From Salipiger abyssi (lineage in GTDB: Bacteria; Pseudomonadota; Alphaproteobacteria; Rhodobacterales; Rhodobacteraceae), in the NCBI RefSeq assembly GCF_017311415.1, contig NZ_JAEKIS010000015.1, positions 57,086-121,085 of the forward strand: 64,000 bases of DNA, given 5' to 3'. The notes under the pieces are model-generated. The model ran no database searches, was not told where the DNA came from, and worked only from the letters and a program-made list of their open reading frames with translations. Position numbers and translations under genes: made by a program. Position 1 is the stretch's first letter; each line of letters starts with the position of its first letter. Shown in pieces: positions 50,317-58,980 of the stretch.

Positions 50317-51597
50317 CTATGTCAGCAGCAGCACCAGCGACGGCACCAGCGTCAGCAGGCCGATGCGCAGCACATCCATGATCACGAAAGGGCCGAGCCC
50401 GCGAAAGATCGTACTCAGCCGCACATCCGGCACCACCGAGCGCAGTACGAAGGCGTTCATCCCCACCGGCGGCGTGATGTAGGAGATCTCGGTCACCATC
50501 ACGACGAAGATCCCGAACCAGATCAGATCCACCCCATGCGCCGCCGCGATGGGGTAAAACACCGGCACGGTGAGCATAATCATCGACAGGCTTTCCAGCA
50601 CGCAGCCCAGCACCAGATAGATACAGAGGATCGCCAGGATAAAGGCCATCCGGCTATCGCCGAACAGGCCGAGAAAGCTTTGGATGTCGCGGGTCATGCC
50701 CGACATATTCACGTAATTGGTGAAGGTCAGCGCGCCGAACAGGATGAAGAACATCATCGCCGTGGTCTTCATCGTGTCGTAGAGCACCAGCATCATCGCG
50801 TTGAGCGAAAAGCGCCGTTGCAGGACGACCAGCAGCAGCGCGCCGCCGGCGCCCATGCCGGCGCTTTCGGTGGGGGTGAAGACACCCAGATAGATCCCGC
50901 CCATGATGAAGGTGAAGAGCACCAGCGCCCCCGCGGTGCCCTTGAGCGCGCGCAGCCTTGCGCCCAGCGGCAGCTTTTCCTCGACGGGCAGGTCGATCTT
51001 GCGGAGCTTAAGCGACAGCTTCACCGCGATGGAATAGCCGATGATGCCGATGATGCCGGGGATGATCCCGGCCAGGAACAGCTTGCCGATATCCTGCTGC
51101 GTCATGATCCCGTAAAACACCAGGATCACCGAGGGCGGGATCAGGATGCCCAGCGTCCCGCCCGCCGCGATGGAGGCGGTGGAGAGCTCGTCGGGATAGC
51201 CGAATTTGCGCATCGAGGGCAGCGCGATCCGGGTCATCGTCGCGGCGGTGGCCATGGAGGAGCCCGAGACCGAAGAGAAAGCGCCGCAGGCGACCACTGT
51301 GGCGGTCGCCAGCCCGCCCTTGCGGTGGCGCAGCCAGGCATAGGCCGAGGTGTAGAGATCCTCGGCTACGCCGGACTGCACCACGAAATTGCCCATCATC
51401 AGGAACAGCGGCAGCACCGAAAGCGAATAGTCGCGGCCATTGTCGAAAAACACCGATCCCAGCAGCGATAGTGCCGGCGTCCAGCCGATGATCGAGGCGA
51501 CGCCGACCAGCCCGACGCCCGCCAGTGCGAAGGAGATCGGCACGCCGACGAGCAACAGCACGCTCAGGATCGCGATGCCTACCGGCCAATGTTCCAT
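50317..51597 (-). CDS. TRAP transporter large permease (DctM type)
   Basis: A 426-residue DctM permease. Signature parts are SSVSGSSMATAATMTRIALPSM (part) near residue 115, GILIPPSVILVFYGIMT near residue 155 and YITPPVGMNAFVLRS near residue 380. The ATG at 51597 (MEHWPVGIAIL) begins the first membrane helix and is chosen over upstream in-frame starts that overlap the small subunit. Part of a P-Q-M operon that is divergent from the MarR (candidate iacR) gene and lies next to the iac cluster, so it is a second candidate importer of auxin or a related acid. Confidence 0.93.
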   Translation of the reverse strand: MEHWPVGIAILSVLLLVGVPISFALAGVGLVGVASIIGWTPALSLLGSVFFDNGRDYSLSVLPLFLMMGNFVVQSGVAEDLYTSAYAWLRHRKGGLATATVVACGAFSSVSGSSMATAATMTRIALPSMRKFGYPDELSTASIAAGGTLGILIPPSVILVFYGIMTQQDIGKLFLAGIIPGIIGIIGYSIAVKLSLKLRKIDLPVEEKLPLGARLRALKGTAGALVLFTFIMGGIYLGVFTPTESAGMGAGGALLLVVLQRRFSLNAMMLVLYDTMKTTAMMFFILFGALTFTNYVNMSGMTRDIQSFLGLFGDSRMAFILAILCIYLVLGCVLESLSMIMLTVPVFYPIAAAHGVDLIWFGIFVVMVTEISYITPPVGMNAFVLRSVVPDVRLSTIFRGLGPFVIMDVLRIGLLTLVPSLVLLLT

Positions 51598-51613
51598 GCC
51601 TAGCCCTCCAGGA

Positions 51614-52153
51614 TCATGCCAGCAGCCGCAGGGCGAGGCGCCGGACCGGCAGAATGGCGGTGATGACGGCGCCGATGGCGGCGCAGATCGCGCAGAAATA
51701 GCCCAGCGGCGCGACCGGGATCGCCAGCGTCGAGGTCGAGCCGCCATAGCCGCCGATCTGCGCCGCATAGATCCAGAGCCGCCAGCTCACCACGCCAAGC
51801 ACCGCCGCGCTGAACAGCCCGGTGAGTGCCAGCCGCAGCGGCTCGACCGCAGAGGGCAGTTTTTCGGTGAGCAGATCGACGGTGACGTGGTTCTCGCTCA
51901 GCGACACCGCGCCCAGCCCGAGAAAGATCACCGCCGCGAGCAGGATCTCGGTCAGTTCCGCCGCGCCCTTCACCGGTGCGCTGAACACGTAGCGCCCGAT
52001 CACGTCGCAGACGGTCAGCCCCATCATGATCGTGAGCATCAGCCCGCCGGCCACGGCCAGCGCCGTGCCGGCGCGGCCAAGCACCCGGGCGGGGGGCAGT
52101 CGCCGGCGCGCCGCCTCCTGCCCGGTTTCGTCCATCAGCACCGGCTGCTTCAT
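51614..52153 (-). CDS. TRAP transporter small membrane subunit (DctQ type)
   Basis: A 179-residue DctQ-family protein with a polar N-terminus (MKQPVLMDETGQEAARRR), then four membrane segments (about residues 30-50, 67-85, 105-125, 143-165) and the conserved SENHVTVDLLTEKLP loop. Its start overlaps the stop of the receptor gene by four bases (ATGA), and it is followed by the large permease 16 nt later. Confidence 0.92.
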   Translation of the reverse strand: MKQPVLMDETGQEAARRRLPPARVLGRAGTALAVAGGLMLTIMMGLTVCDVIGRYVFSAPVKGAAELTEILLAAVIFLGLGAVSLSENHVTVDLLTEKLPSAVEPLRLALTGLFSAAVLGVVSWRLWIYAAQIGGYGGSTSTLAIPVAPLGYFCAICAAIGAVITAILPVRRLALRLLA

Positions 52154-53175
52154 TCCCCGGCGCTTTCCGCGGCGATCTCCTTGAGCAGCATCTCATAGGC
52201 CGCCTGTCCGTCGACGCCGCGTTCCGAGACCTCGGCGATCTTCGCCTCGATGATCGGTGCCAGCGTCTCTTTCCACGCGGCCATCTGTTCCTCGGTGGCG
52301 GGGGTTACCGCGATCTCGCCCTCCATCGCGGCGAGGCCCTTGGCGTCGACATCGTCCCACATCTTGCCGGCCATGCGCGCCAGCGCCTCTCCGGTCACGC
52401 TGTCGATCTGGGCCTGCTGCTCCGGCGTCAGGCTTTCGAATTTCGCCTTGTTCATCGCGATGTAAAAGGCGGTGTTGTAGAGCCCGCCGGGCACCGAGAC
52501 CCCCACGGAGAGCTGGGGGATCAGCTTGAAGAAGGCGACGGATTCATAGGGAAAGAGGATGCCGTCCGCGACGCCCTGGCTCAGCAGCTCATAGGCTTTC
52601 GACGACGGGCCCTCGACCGGCACAGCGCCCAGTTCCGAGGCGACTTCGTGTACGATGCCGCCGCCCACGCGCAGCTTCTTGCCGTCGAGCAGATCGACCG
52701 CGCCGGCATCGCCGTCCTTCAGAAAGATCTCGCCGGGGCCATGGGTGAAGACGGCAAGCATCTTCACATCGTCATATTCGCCGGCATCCTTGAACATCGC
52801 CTCCCAGACGCGCTGATAGGCAACCGAGGTCGCCTCGGCGCTGTCGCCGATGAAGGGGATTTCGGCGATATTGGTTGTCTTGAAGCGGCCGGGCGTATAG
52901 CCCTGCACGCCGAAGGTGATGTCGGCCACGCCGTTGACCGCGAAATCGTAATGCGCGGCGGGCGGGCCGAGCGGCGCGGGCAGGATATTGGCGCTGACCT
53001 CGCCGCCGGTGGCCTCGGCGATCTGCTCGGTCAGCGGCACGATCACGTCCGAGACCAGCGGATGCGAGGGCGGCAGCCAGTTGGCCACGGTGAGCACGGT
53101 TTCCGCCTGCACCGCGCCGGCAAAGAGCGCCGCCGCGGCGGCCATGGACGCAATATTTCGAATTTTCACGTTCAT
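52150..53175 (-). CDS. TRAP transporter substrate-binding protein (DctP type)
   Basis: A 341-residue periplasmic receptor. Signal peptide MNVKIRNIASMAAAAALFAG, cleaved near VQAE, then TVLTVANWLPPSHPLVSD. The binding core is seen in GKKLRVGGGIVHEVASELGAVPV with the conserved Arg. The ATG at 53175 has GGGGA at suitable spacing; ATGs at 53181 and 53190 are alternatives. First gene of the operon P-Q-M-panE-like, divergently transcribed from the MarR gene across 143 bp, which suggests control by that regulator. Confidence 0.93.
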   Translation of the reverse strand: MNVKIRNIASMAAAAALFAGAVQAETVLTVANWLPPSHPLVSDVIVPLTEQIAEATGGEVSANILPAPLGPPAAHYDFAVNGVADITFGVQGYTPGRFKTTNIAEIPFIGDSAEATSVAYQRVWEAMFKDAGEYDDVKMLAVFTHGPGEIFLKDGDAGAVDLLDGKKLRVGGGIVHEVASELGAVPVEGPSSKAYELLSQGVADGILFPYESVAFFKLIPQLSVGVSVPGGLYNTAFYIAMNKAKFESLTPEQQAQIDSVTGEALARMAGKMWDDVDAKGLAAMEGEIAVTPATEEQMAAWKETLAPIIEAKIAEVSERGVDGQAAYEMLLKEIAAESAGE

Positions 53176-53318
53176 TTTCATATTCCCCATTGGAGTTTAT
53201 TGGTGTTATGACGCCCGCGCGGGCGCTTTGCGCTCAAAAGCTTGTCCGGCAAGCTGTTTATCTTATTTGTATTTTTGCAGGATAGTCTGCCCCACCGACA
53301 GCGGATGCAAGACAAGAA

Positions 53319-53789
53319 ATGACCGAAGACACAACGACCGATACGCAGGCCAGCCAGGGCCATTTTCGTGAAACATGGCCCTATTTCTGGATCAACCGGG
53401 CGAATGTCTACTACACTCTGGCGCTGGAAAAGCGGCTCAAGCCCATCGGTATCGATGCACCGCGCTGGCGGGTGCTGATGTCGCTTTTCGAGCAGGATTA
53501 CATGTCGGTGTCCGAGATCGCGGAGTTCTCCAACGTCAAGCTCAACACCACCACCAAGGTTGTGCAGCGGATGATCGGCGACGGGCTGGTTGAAACCCGT
53601 GTGCGCCCGACCGACGGCCGCGTGACCGAGGTGCGGCTGACCGAAAAGGGCGATACGCTGCGCGCGCAGGCGCTGGTGGAGGCGGACAGGATCCGCGACG
53701 AGAGCTTTTATCACGTTTCGCCCGCCGAGCTGGAGACGCTCAACGGCATCCTGCGCAAGATCAGCGCCGATCTGGCCAGGATGATCTGA
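53319..53789 (+). CDS. iacR: MarR-family regulator, candidate IacR
   Basis: A 156-residue MarR-type repressor. The winged helix is visible in MSVSEIAEFSNVKLNTTTKVVQRMIGDGLVETRVRPTDGRVTEVRLT (part), and the N-terminal helices contain YFWINRANVYYTLALEKRLKPIG. IacR of known auxin-degrading bacteria is a MarR protein that releases the iac promoter in the presence of indole-3-acetate. Position between the iac genes and a TRAP operon supports this identification; it is convergent with iacF and divergent from the TRAP receptor gene. The recurring 18-bp dyads are candidate binding sites. Confidence 0.8.
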   Translation: MTEDTTTDTQASQGHFRETWPYFWINRANVYYTLALEKRLKPIGIDAPRWRVLMSLFEQDYMSVSEIAEFSNVKLNTTTKVVQRMIGDGLVETRVRPTDGRVTEVRLTEKGDTLRAQALVEADRIRDESFYHVSPAELETLNGILRKISADLARMI

Positions 53790-53878
53790 GCGCCGGACAT
53801 GCATCACACCGGCCCCGCCATCAGGGCGCGGTGATCGCGACAGGCCCGGTGCGTCTGCGGCAGATCCATTCCCATCCC

Positions 53879-54841
53879 CTATATATCCAGCACCAGTTTC
53901 GGGCCCTTGGCGCGCGAGCAACAGACGCACATGATGTCGCCGTCCTCGCGCTCCTCCTCGGTCAGGAACTGGTCGCGGTGGTCGATCTCGCCTTCCAGCA
54001 CATCGGTGAGGCAGGTGCCGCAGACGCCTTCCTCGCATTTCACCTCGACCGCGATTCCGGCTTTCGCCAGCGCCTTCACGATGGTGTCGTCGGGGCCGAC
54101 GCTGATGGTCAGCCCGCTCTGCGCGCATTCGACCTCGAACCCGTCGCCGCCCAGCTCCACGTCCGCCGAGAAATACTCGCGATGGATGTTCGCGCTGGCA
54201 TGGCCGGCCTCCTGCGCCGCGGCGATCAACCAGTCCATATAGCCCTGCGGCCCGCAGATATAGACATGCGTGCCCGGCGCCGGTGCCGGCAGGTCGCGCG
54301 CCGGATCGAGCCGCTGCGCCGCGCCGGCGTCGTCGAAATGAAACACCACCCGGTCGGCGAAACCGCAGCCCTCCAGCGCGTCGAGAAAGGCGGTGACACC
54401 CTCGGACCGGGTGCAGTAATGCAGGGTGAAGTCGCGCCCCAGCGCGTGCAGGCGCCGCGCCATGGCAATCATCGGCGTGACCCCGATGCCGCCGCCGAAC
54501 AGCACTGTCCTGTCGGCGCTTTCCTCCAGCCGGAAATGATTGCGCGGCCCTTCGGTGGCGAAGACGGCGCCGACCTGCGCGCTGTTGTGCAGCGCCGCCG
54601 AGCCGCCCCGGCTCGCCGGATCCTTCAACACGCCGATCTCGTAAAAACCGCTTTCGGCGGGATCGGAGCAGAGGGAATACTGCCGCCAGAGACCGGGCCC
54701 GGGCAGGTAGATATCGAGATGCGCACCTGCCTCGAAGGGCGCCAGCGATCCCGGCCCGTCGGGTACGAAACGGATGCGGGCGATCTCGCCGCGGTCGTCG
54801 ATCCGCGCGCTGACCCGGAGTTTCTGAGCGGTCTCGGTCAT
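53879..54841 (-). CDS. iacF: Phthalate-dioxygenase-reductase-type ferredoxin reductase (IacF-like)
   Basis: A 320-residue electron-transfer protein of the PDR/VanB type: an FMN-binding beta-barrel (about residues 1-100, with WRQYSLCSDP), an NAD-binding domain with FGGGIGVTPMIAMARRL (about residue 115), and a C-terminal plant-type [2Fe-2S] ferredoxin with CEEGVCGTC and a later CVC. It would pass electrons from NAD(P)H to the Rieske oxygenase IacCD encoded upstream. Last gene of the minus-strand iac operon; the start is adjacent to the SDR stop. Confidence 0.87.
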   Translation of the reverse strand: MTETAQKLRVSARIDDRGEIARIRFVPDGPGSLAPFEAGAHLDIYLPGPGLWRQYSLCSDPAESGFYEIGVLKDPASRGGSAALHNSAQVGAVFATEGPRNHFRLEESADRTVLFGGGIGVTPMIAMARRLHALGRDFTLHYCTRSEGVTAFLDALEGCGFADRVVFHFDDAGAAQRLDPARDLPAPAPGTHVYICGPQGYMDWLIAAAQEAGHASANIHREYFSADVELGGDGFEVECAQSGLTISVGPDDTIVKALAKAGIAVEVKCEEGVCGTCLTDVLEGEIDHRDQFLTEEEREDGDIMCVCCSRAKGPKLVLDI

Positions 54842-54843
54842 AT

Positions 54844-55605
54844 CTATCTCACATAAAGCCCGCCATTGACGTCCCAGCAGGCGCCGTTGACAAAAGCGGC
54901 CTCGGGGCTCGCCAGCATCACCACCATCTGCGCGACGAAATCGGGATCGCCGAGGCGCTTCACCGGGATAGTCTCGATCATCGCCCCGAGCTTGTCACCG
55001 ACGACCTCGCGCACCATGGGCGTATCCATCGGCCCCGGCGCAATCGCGTTGCAGGTGATGCCGAAAGGGGCAAGATCGCGGGCGAACACCTTGGTCAGGG
55101 TCAGGATCGCGCCCTTGGACGCGGCATAATGCGCACCGGTGGCAGTGCCGCCGTTCTGCCCGGCGAGCGAGGCCATGTTGATCAGCCGGCCATAGCCGCG
55201 CTCCTTGAAATGGCGACCGAAGATCTGGCAGCCCGCGAAGGTGCCGCCGGCATTGGTGGCCACGATCTCGTTGAAGGTCGCGGGGTCGATTTCCATCAGC
55301 GCCTGCGCCTCGGTGCGGGCGGCGTTGTTCACCAGAATCTCGACCGAGCCCCAGCGCGATACGCATTTCTCCAGCACCGCCTGGAAGTCCTCGGGCTTCG
55401 AGACATCCAGTGTCGCGGTCATCGCGGTCTCGCCCGCGAGGTCCAGCTCGGAGGCGAGCGCCGCCGCCTCTGCGCCGGGGGCGATATCGGTGATAATCAC
55501 GCGATAGCCCGCCCGATGCAGCGCCCGCACCACATGTGCGCCGAAACCGCGCGCGCCGCCGGTGATCACCGCCGTCTGGATTTTTTCGGGCAAGGGTGCC
55601 GCCAT
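54844..55605 (-). CDS. iacE: Short-chain dehydrogenase/reductase (IacE-like)
   Basis: A 253-residue classical SDR. The glycine motif TGGARGFGAHV is at about residue 15, NNAA near residue 93, the Ser in MASLAGQNGG and the catalytic HYAASKGAI near residue 160. In known iac clusters IacE is an SDR acting on an early oxidised indole-acetate intermediate. Its position between the oxygenase beta subunit and the reductase, with overlapping stop/start codons (TGATG with the beta subunit), matches iacE. Confidence 0.85.
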   Translation of the reverse strand: MAAPLPEKIQTAVITGGARGFGAHVVRALHRAGYRVIITDIAPGAEAAALASELDLAGETAMTATLDVSKPEDFQAVLEKCVSRWGSVEILVNNAARTEAQALMEIDPATFNEIVATNAGGTFAGCQIFGRHFKERGYGRLINMASLAGQNGGTATGAHYAASKGAILTLTKVFARDLAPFGITCNAIAPGPMDTPMVREVVGDKLGAMIETIPVKRLGDPDFVAQMVVMLASPEAAFVNGACWDVNGGLYVR

Positions 55606-56099
55606 CAGAACAGATAGCTGAACGAATTCAGCATCCCGTCGGAATTCAGCAGGCGGACGATCTTGCGGTGCAGCTTGAAGCCATCGTCGGCGACTTTCAG
55701 CGTGTAAAACGCATTGCCCGCCCAGGTGCGCTGGCGGCCGAACTTGTCCTCGATGAGATGCTCGGCGCAGGACACCTCTATCAGGTCGCCCCCGGCGGCC
55801 TCGATGCGGAATCGCGAGAGGGTGCGCACGGTGTCGGCGGGCGGCGCCGAGGAGATCGAGAAGCCGCGCTGAAAGCGACCGATCCGGTCGCGGCGCATCT
55901 TTGCGTTGTCATAGCAGAGGTTGAGCTGGTTGGCATAATCCTCGCCCTCGCCGATGGGCAGGATGTAAAGCCCGTCCCCGGTCCAGAGGTCGAGCCAGGC
56001 ATCGTAATCCTTGGCATCGAGCATGGCGCCCTCGGCCCAGATGAATTCGGTGACGTCGGCCAGCAGGGCGCGGCTGTCGATCTTGCTCATCTCGGTCAT
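55605..56099 (-). CDS. iacD: Aromatic-ring-hydroxylating dioxygenase beta subunit (IacD-like)
   Basis: A 164-residue small oxygenase subunit of the NTF2-like fold: ALLADVTEFIWAEGAMLDAKDYDAWLDLW (part) at the N-terminus, GDGLYILP, then TVRTLSRFRIEAAGG and RKIVRLLNSDGML near the C-terminus. It gives structural support to the catalytic alpha subunit. Start ATG overlaps the alpha-subunit stop by four bases (ATGA). Ring-hydroxylating oxygenase in indole-3-acetate catabolism is encoded by iacC and iacD. Confidence 0.9.
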   Translation of the reverse strand: MTEMSKIDSRALLADVTEFIWAEGAMLDAKDYDAWLDLWTGDGLYILPIGEGEDYANQLNLCYDNAKMRRDRIGRFQRGFSISSAPPADTVRTLSRFRIEAAGGDLIEVSCAEHLIEDKFGRQRTWAGNAFYTLKVADDGFKLHRKIVRLLNSDGMLNSFSYLF

Positions 56100-57373
56100 T
56101 GCGACATCATCCTCTTCCACATCTTGTAGGCGGCGCGCATGCCCGTTTCCGCCGAGATATGCCCGCGCGGGCCGGCCTCGCCGGGTTCCTCGTCGACGAG
56201 GCCGCGATTGACGAGGATCGGCAGGCTGTCGCCGCCGCGGGTGCCGCGCTGCACCCGTTCCCAGACCTCGGCATCGTCGGGCGAGCCAAAGCCCATCGGG
56301 CCCTGGAAATGCTCGTGCAGCCGCAGCCGGGCCTGATTGGCCGCCGCCGGGCCGCCATCCATGCCGATGGCGATGTGGCGGATATCGGTGCGGTCCACCG
56401 CGATCGGGGTCAGCACGCGGAAGAAGGCGAGCGAGAAGGACACGTTGGGGAACAGGTTCAGGTTGAACCCGGCGCCGCTGACCGCACGCACGATCTTTTT
56501 CACCTGCTCCTCGGGATAGCCCTCGTCACGCAGCTCCTGCGCCAGCTCGGCGAAGCGATCCGGAATCGGTGCGTCGAGATTTTCGTCGAGATCCATAAGC
56601 TCGGGGATCATTGTCATGACCGAATGGCCATTGCCCAGATCCTCGACGTAACCCACACCCTTGTCGAGAAAGTCGAACATGTCCTCGGTGGCGCCATCCA
56701 GCGTCTGCATGAAGCTCTTGTGTACGACGGGGAAGTGATAGGCGTCGGTGGTGTTCTCAAGCTGCACCTTCCAGTTCATTGGCACCGCGAACTGATGCTC
56801 GCCCAGCACCTTCACCGGAAAGCCGCCGCCCTGTTTCATGAAAAGGTCGATATAGCGGCGGACCTGCGGGCCGAGGAAATCCTCCAGCGGCTCGATCTCT
56901 TCGTTGAAGCTGGCAAAGACCATGCCGTTATAGGCCTCGGTGCGCAGCTTCAGCAGCCCGTGCTGCGATTTGTCGAAATCGTCGCCATACTGTTCCGGGT
57001 AAGGCACCGCGCGCAGCGAGCCGTCGAGCGCGTAGCCCCAGCCGTGATAGGGGCACTGGAAGGACGAGGTCTTGCCCTTCTTGACCTCGCAGACGGTGGC
57101 GGCGCGGTGGCGGCAGCGGTTCACCATGCAGTGGATCTTGCCCTTGCGGTCGCGCACCACGATCACCGGTTCCTGACCGACCTGGCTCAGCTTGAACGAC
57201 CCCTTGTCGGGAAACTCGCTTTCATGCGCGACCCAGACCCAGGTGGTCTTGAAGATCTTCTCCATCTCCTCGTCGAAGAGCGCGGGATCCTCGTACATCA
57301 AGGTGGCGACCAGGGCGTTCTCTTCATCGTAGAGCGCGTCGAGATCGCTGAATTTCGGCGTGTCGAGCGACAT
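56096..57373 (-). CDS. iacC: Rieske non-heme iron oxygenase alpha subunit (IacC-like)
   Basis: A 425-residue ring-hydroxylating oxygenase large subunit. The Rieske [2Fe-2S] ligands are CRH (NRCRHRAATV, about residue 87) and CPYHGW (about residue 108). The mononuclear iron site is in NTTDAYHFPVVHKSF (about residue 206), with the bridging Asp and two His ligands, and a C-terminal Asp is expected further on. In iac clusters this oxygenase acts after IacA on the oxidised indole-acetate. It is cotranscribed with the beta subunit and reductase genes. Confidence 0.92.
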   Translation of the reverse strand: MSLDTPKFSDLDALYDEENALVATLMYEDPALFDEEMEKIFKTTWVWVAHESEFPDKGSFKLSQVGQEPVIVVRDRKGKIHCMVNRCRHRAATVCEVKKGKTSSFQCPYHGWGYALDGSLRAVPYPEQYGDDFDKSQHGLLKLRTEAYNGMVFASFNEEIEPLEDFLGPQVRRYIDLFMKQGGGFPVKVLGEHQFAVPMNWKVQLENTTDAYHFPVVHKSFMQTLDGATEDMFDFLDKGVGYVEDLGNGHSVMTMIPELMDLDENLDAPIPDRFAELAQELRDEGYPEEQVKKIVRAVSGAGFNLNLFPNVSFSLAFFRVLTPIAVDRTDIRHIAIGMDGGPAAANQARLRLHEHFQGPMGFGSPDDAEVWERVQRGTRGGDSLPILVNRGLVDEEPGEAGPRGHISAETGMRAAYKMWKRMMSQ

Positions 57374-57419
57374 GTCGGCTCCTTTCGGTTTGGCGCGGGC
57401 GGCGGCCCCGCGGGGACAG

Positions 57420-57782
57420 TCAGAGTTGCGGAATTTCCAGCGCGCGGCCCATGCGCGCCTCGACGGTCATGTATTTCCACAGCCGGTCGTTGCCCTCGCC
57501 CACCACGATGGTGCGCAGCAGGTTGCAGGCGGCCTGCACCGCCTCGCGTGAGGGGAAATCGGCCATGATGTACCAGGTGTAGGGAAAGCCGACCGAGGCG
57601 CCGACAAAGGTCTGGTCGTCGTCGAAAGTGCCGACGATCTCGACCCCTTCCATCTGGTCGATGCCGGCCATCAGCTCTTGCGTGGCTTTCCAGACCGGGC
57701 CGATCTGGTCGAAGGGCAGGCTGAAGAACGCCGCGTGGTTGTTGAAGCACAGCAGGGTGCGGATCGGGGTCTTTTCGCTCAT
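57420..57782 (-). CDS. iacB: IacB-like small protein of auxin catabolism
   Basis: A 120-residue protein with an alternating alpha/beta pattern suggestive of a ferredoxin-like (dimeric alpha-beta barrel) fold: RTLLCFNNHAAFFSLPFDQI, then EGVEIVGTFDDDQTFVG and FPYTWYIMADFPSREAV. I identify it as IacB mainly by position between iacA and iacC and by size; IacB has a role in the iac pathway that is not well understood. Start at 57782 (MSEKTPIR) follows GAGG; a slightly longer start at 57797 is possible. Confidence 0.75.
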   Translation of the reverse strand: MSEKTPIRTLLCFNNHAAFFSLPFDQIGPVWKATQELMAGIDQMEGVEIVGTFDDDQTFVGASVGFPYTWYIMADFPSREAVQAACNLLRTIVVGEGNDRLWKYMTVEARMGRALEIPQL

Positions 57783-57828
57783 CTCGGGTGTCCTCATCGG
57801 GAAAATCTCTGGGCTCGGACGCGGCGCG

Positions 57829-58980
57829 TCAGGGGTAGCCGGGCGGGGTGGGCTGGTCGAAAAACGCCGCCCCCGCCGAGGTCCAGGTGCCTTCGCCCAT
57901 AAAGGCGTGCTGCGCGACGCAGGCGGCATCCACCATGCAGCGGCCCAGGGTGTGACCGGTCGCCATGACCCCGGAACCGCCGATGACAAAGGCGATCCGC
58001 GCCGCCTCGGCACCGTCGCGCGCGGCCTTGCTGGCGACCAGGCGCAGGCGGACTTTCATGTCCGGCGACACGTCGCCGGTGCGCTTCAGCTCCTCCCAGG
58101 CCGCTTCGATCGTGTCGTAGAAGGCCGCCCGCGCGCCCATCAGCAGGCCCTGCGCCTTGGCGAATTCCGCCTGCACATAGGGCCGGGCGCCGGCGCTCGG
58201 CGCGCCGGTGATCGAGCCGCGCTTGCTGGTCTCGGCGACGAGATAGTCGAGCGCCTCGCGCGCGGCCCCAAGCGCCACCACCGCCAGCACCTGTGCCGCC
58301 AGCGCCATCGCCGGAAAGCGGAACGCGATGTCGTCCATGCTGGGGGCGCCGCCGCGGATCAGGGTCCACTCCGGCGCCACGGTCACATCCTCGACCACCA
58401 TGTCATGCGAGCCGGTGCCGGCGAGGCCGATGGTGTTCCAGGTGTCCTCGACCCGTACCGCCGCGCGCGGCATCACCGCCATGCGCGGCAGCGGGGTCTT
58501 TTCGCCCGCGACCTTGATGCCGCAGCCGACGACAGAGGCGCCCATCACACCCGAGCACCACGACCAGCGCCCGCTGACCCGCACCCCGCCCGTGACGGTT
58601 TCGGCGGGCTGCGGCGGGAATATCGCGCCGGCAAAGACCGTGTCGGGGTCGGCGCCGTAGATCGCCGCGTAGGTCTCCGGCGGCAGCGCCGCGAGATAGG
58701 TGGCGGAGACGCCGAAGCTGGCCACCCAACCGGTGGAGGCGTCGGCGGCGGAGATGTCCTCGATCAGACGGCAAAACTCGGCCGGGGTCTTTTCGTCGCC
58801 GCCGAAACGGGCCGGCACAAAGGCGCGGTACACGCCGATGCGTTGCAGCTTGGCCACCATGTCCTGCGGCACATAACGCAGCGCGGTGAACTCGGCCCGG
58901 CGGGCGCGGATCTCGTCGAGCACGGAGATATAGAGCGCATCGCCGGCCTGCTCCGCGGCCAGTTTCGACAGATAGGTCAT
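57829..58980 (-). CDS. iacA: Acyl-CoA-dehydrogenase-like flavoprotein (IacA-like)
   Basis: A 383-residue member of the acyl-CoA dehydrogenase/HpaB-type flavin monooxygenase group. VPQDMVAKLQRIGVYRAFVPARFGG and DASTGWVASFGVSATYLAALPP (parts) near residues 36-92, SGRWSWCSGVMGASVV near 135 and IGLAGTGSHDMVVEDV near 185 are typical of the reduced-flavin-dependent branch, and the catalytic Glu region of true dehydrogenases is absent. IacA carries out the first step, oxidation of the indole ring of indole-3-acetate, using reduced flavin. Start overlaps the amidase stop (ATGA). The flavin reductase (iacG) that normally supplies it is not seen in the window. Confidence 0.86.
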   Translation of the reverse strand: MTYLSKLAAEQAGDALYISVLDEIRARRAEFTALRYVPQDMVAKLQRIGVYRAFVPARFGGDEKTPAEFCRLIEDISAADASTGWVASFGVSATYLAALPPETYAAIYGADPDTVFAGAIFPPQPAETVTGGVRVSGRWSWCSGVMGASVVGCGIKVAGEKTPLPRMAVMPRAAVRVEDTWNTIGLAGTGSHDMVVEDVTVAPEWTLIRGGAPSMDDIAFRFPAMALAAQVLAVVALGAAREALDYLVAETSKRGSITGAPSAGARPYVQAEFAKAQGLLMGARAAFYDTIEAAWEELKRTGDVSPDMKVRLRLVASKAARDGAEAARIAFVIGGSGVMATGHTLGRCMVDAACVAQHAFMGEGTWTSAGAAFFDQPTPPGYP

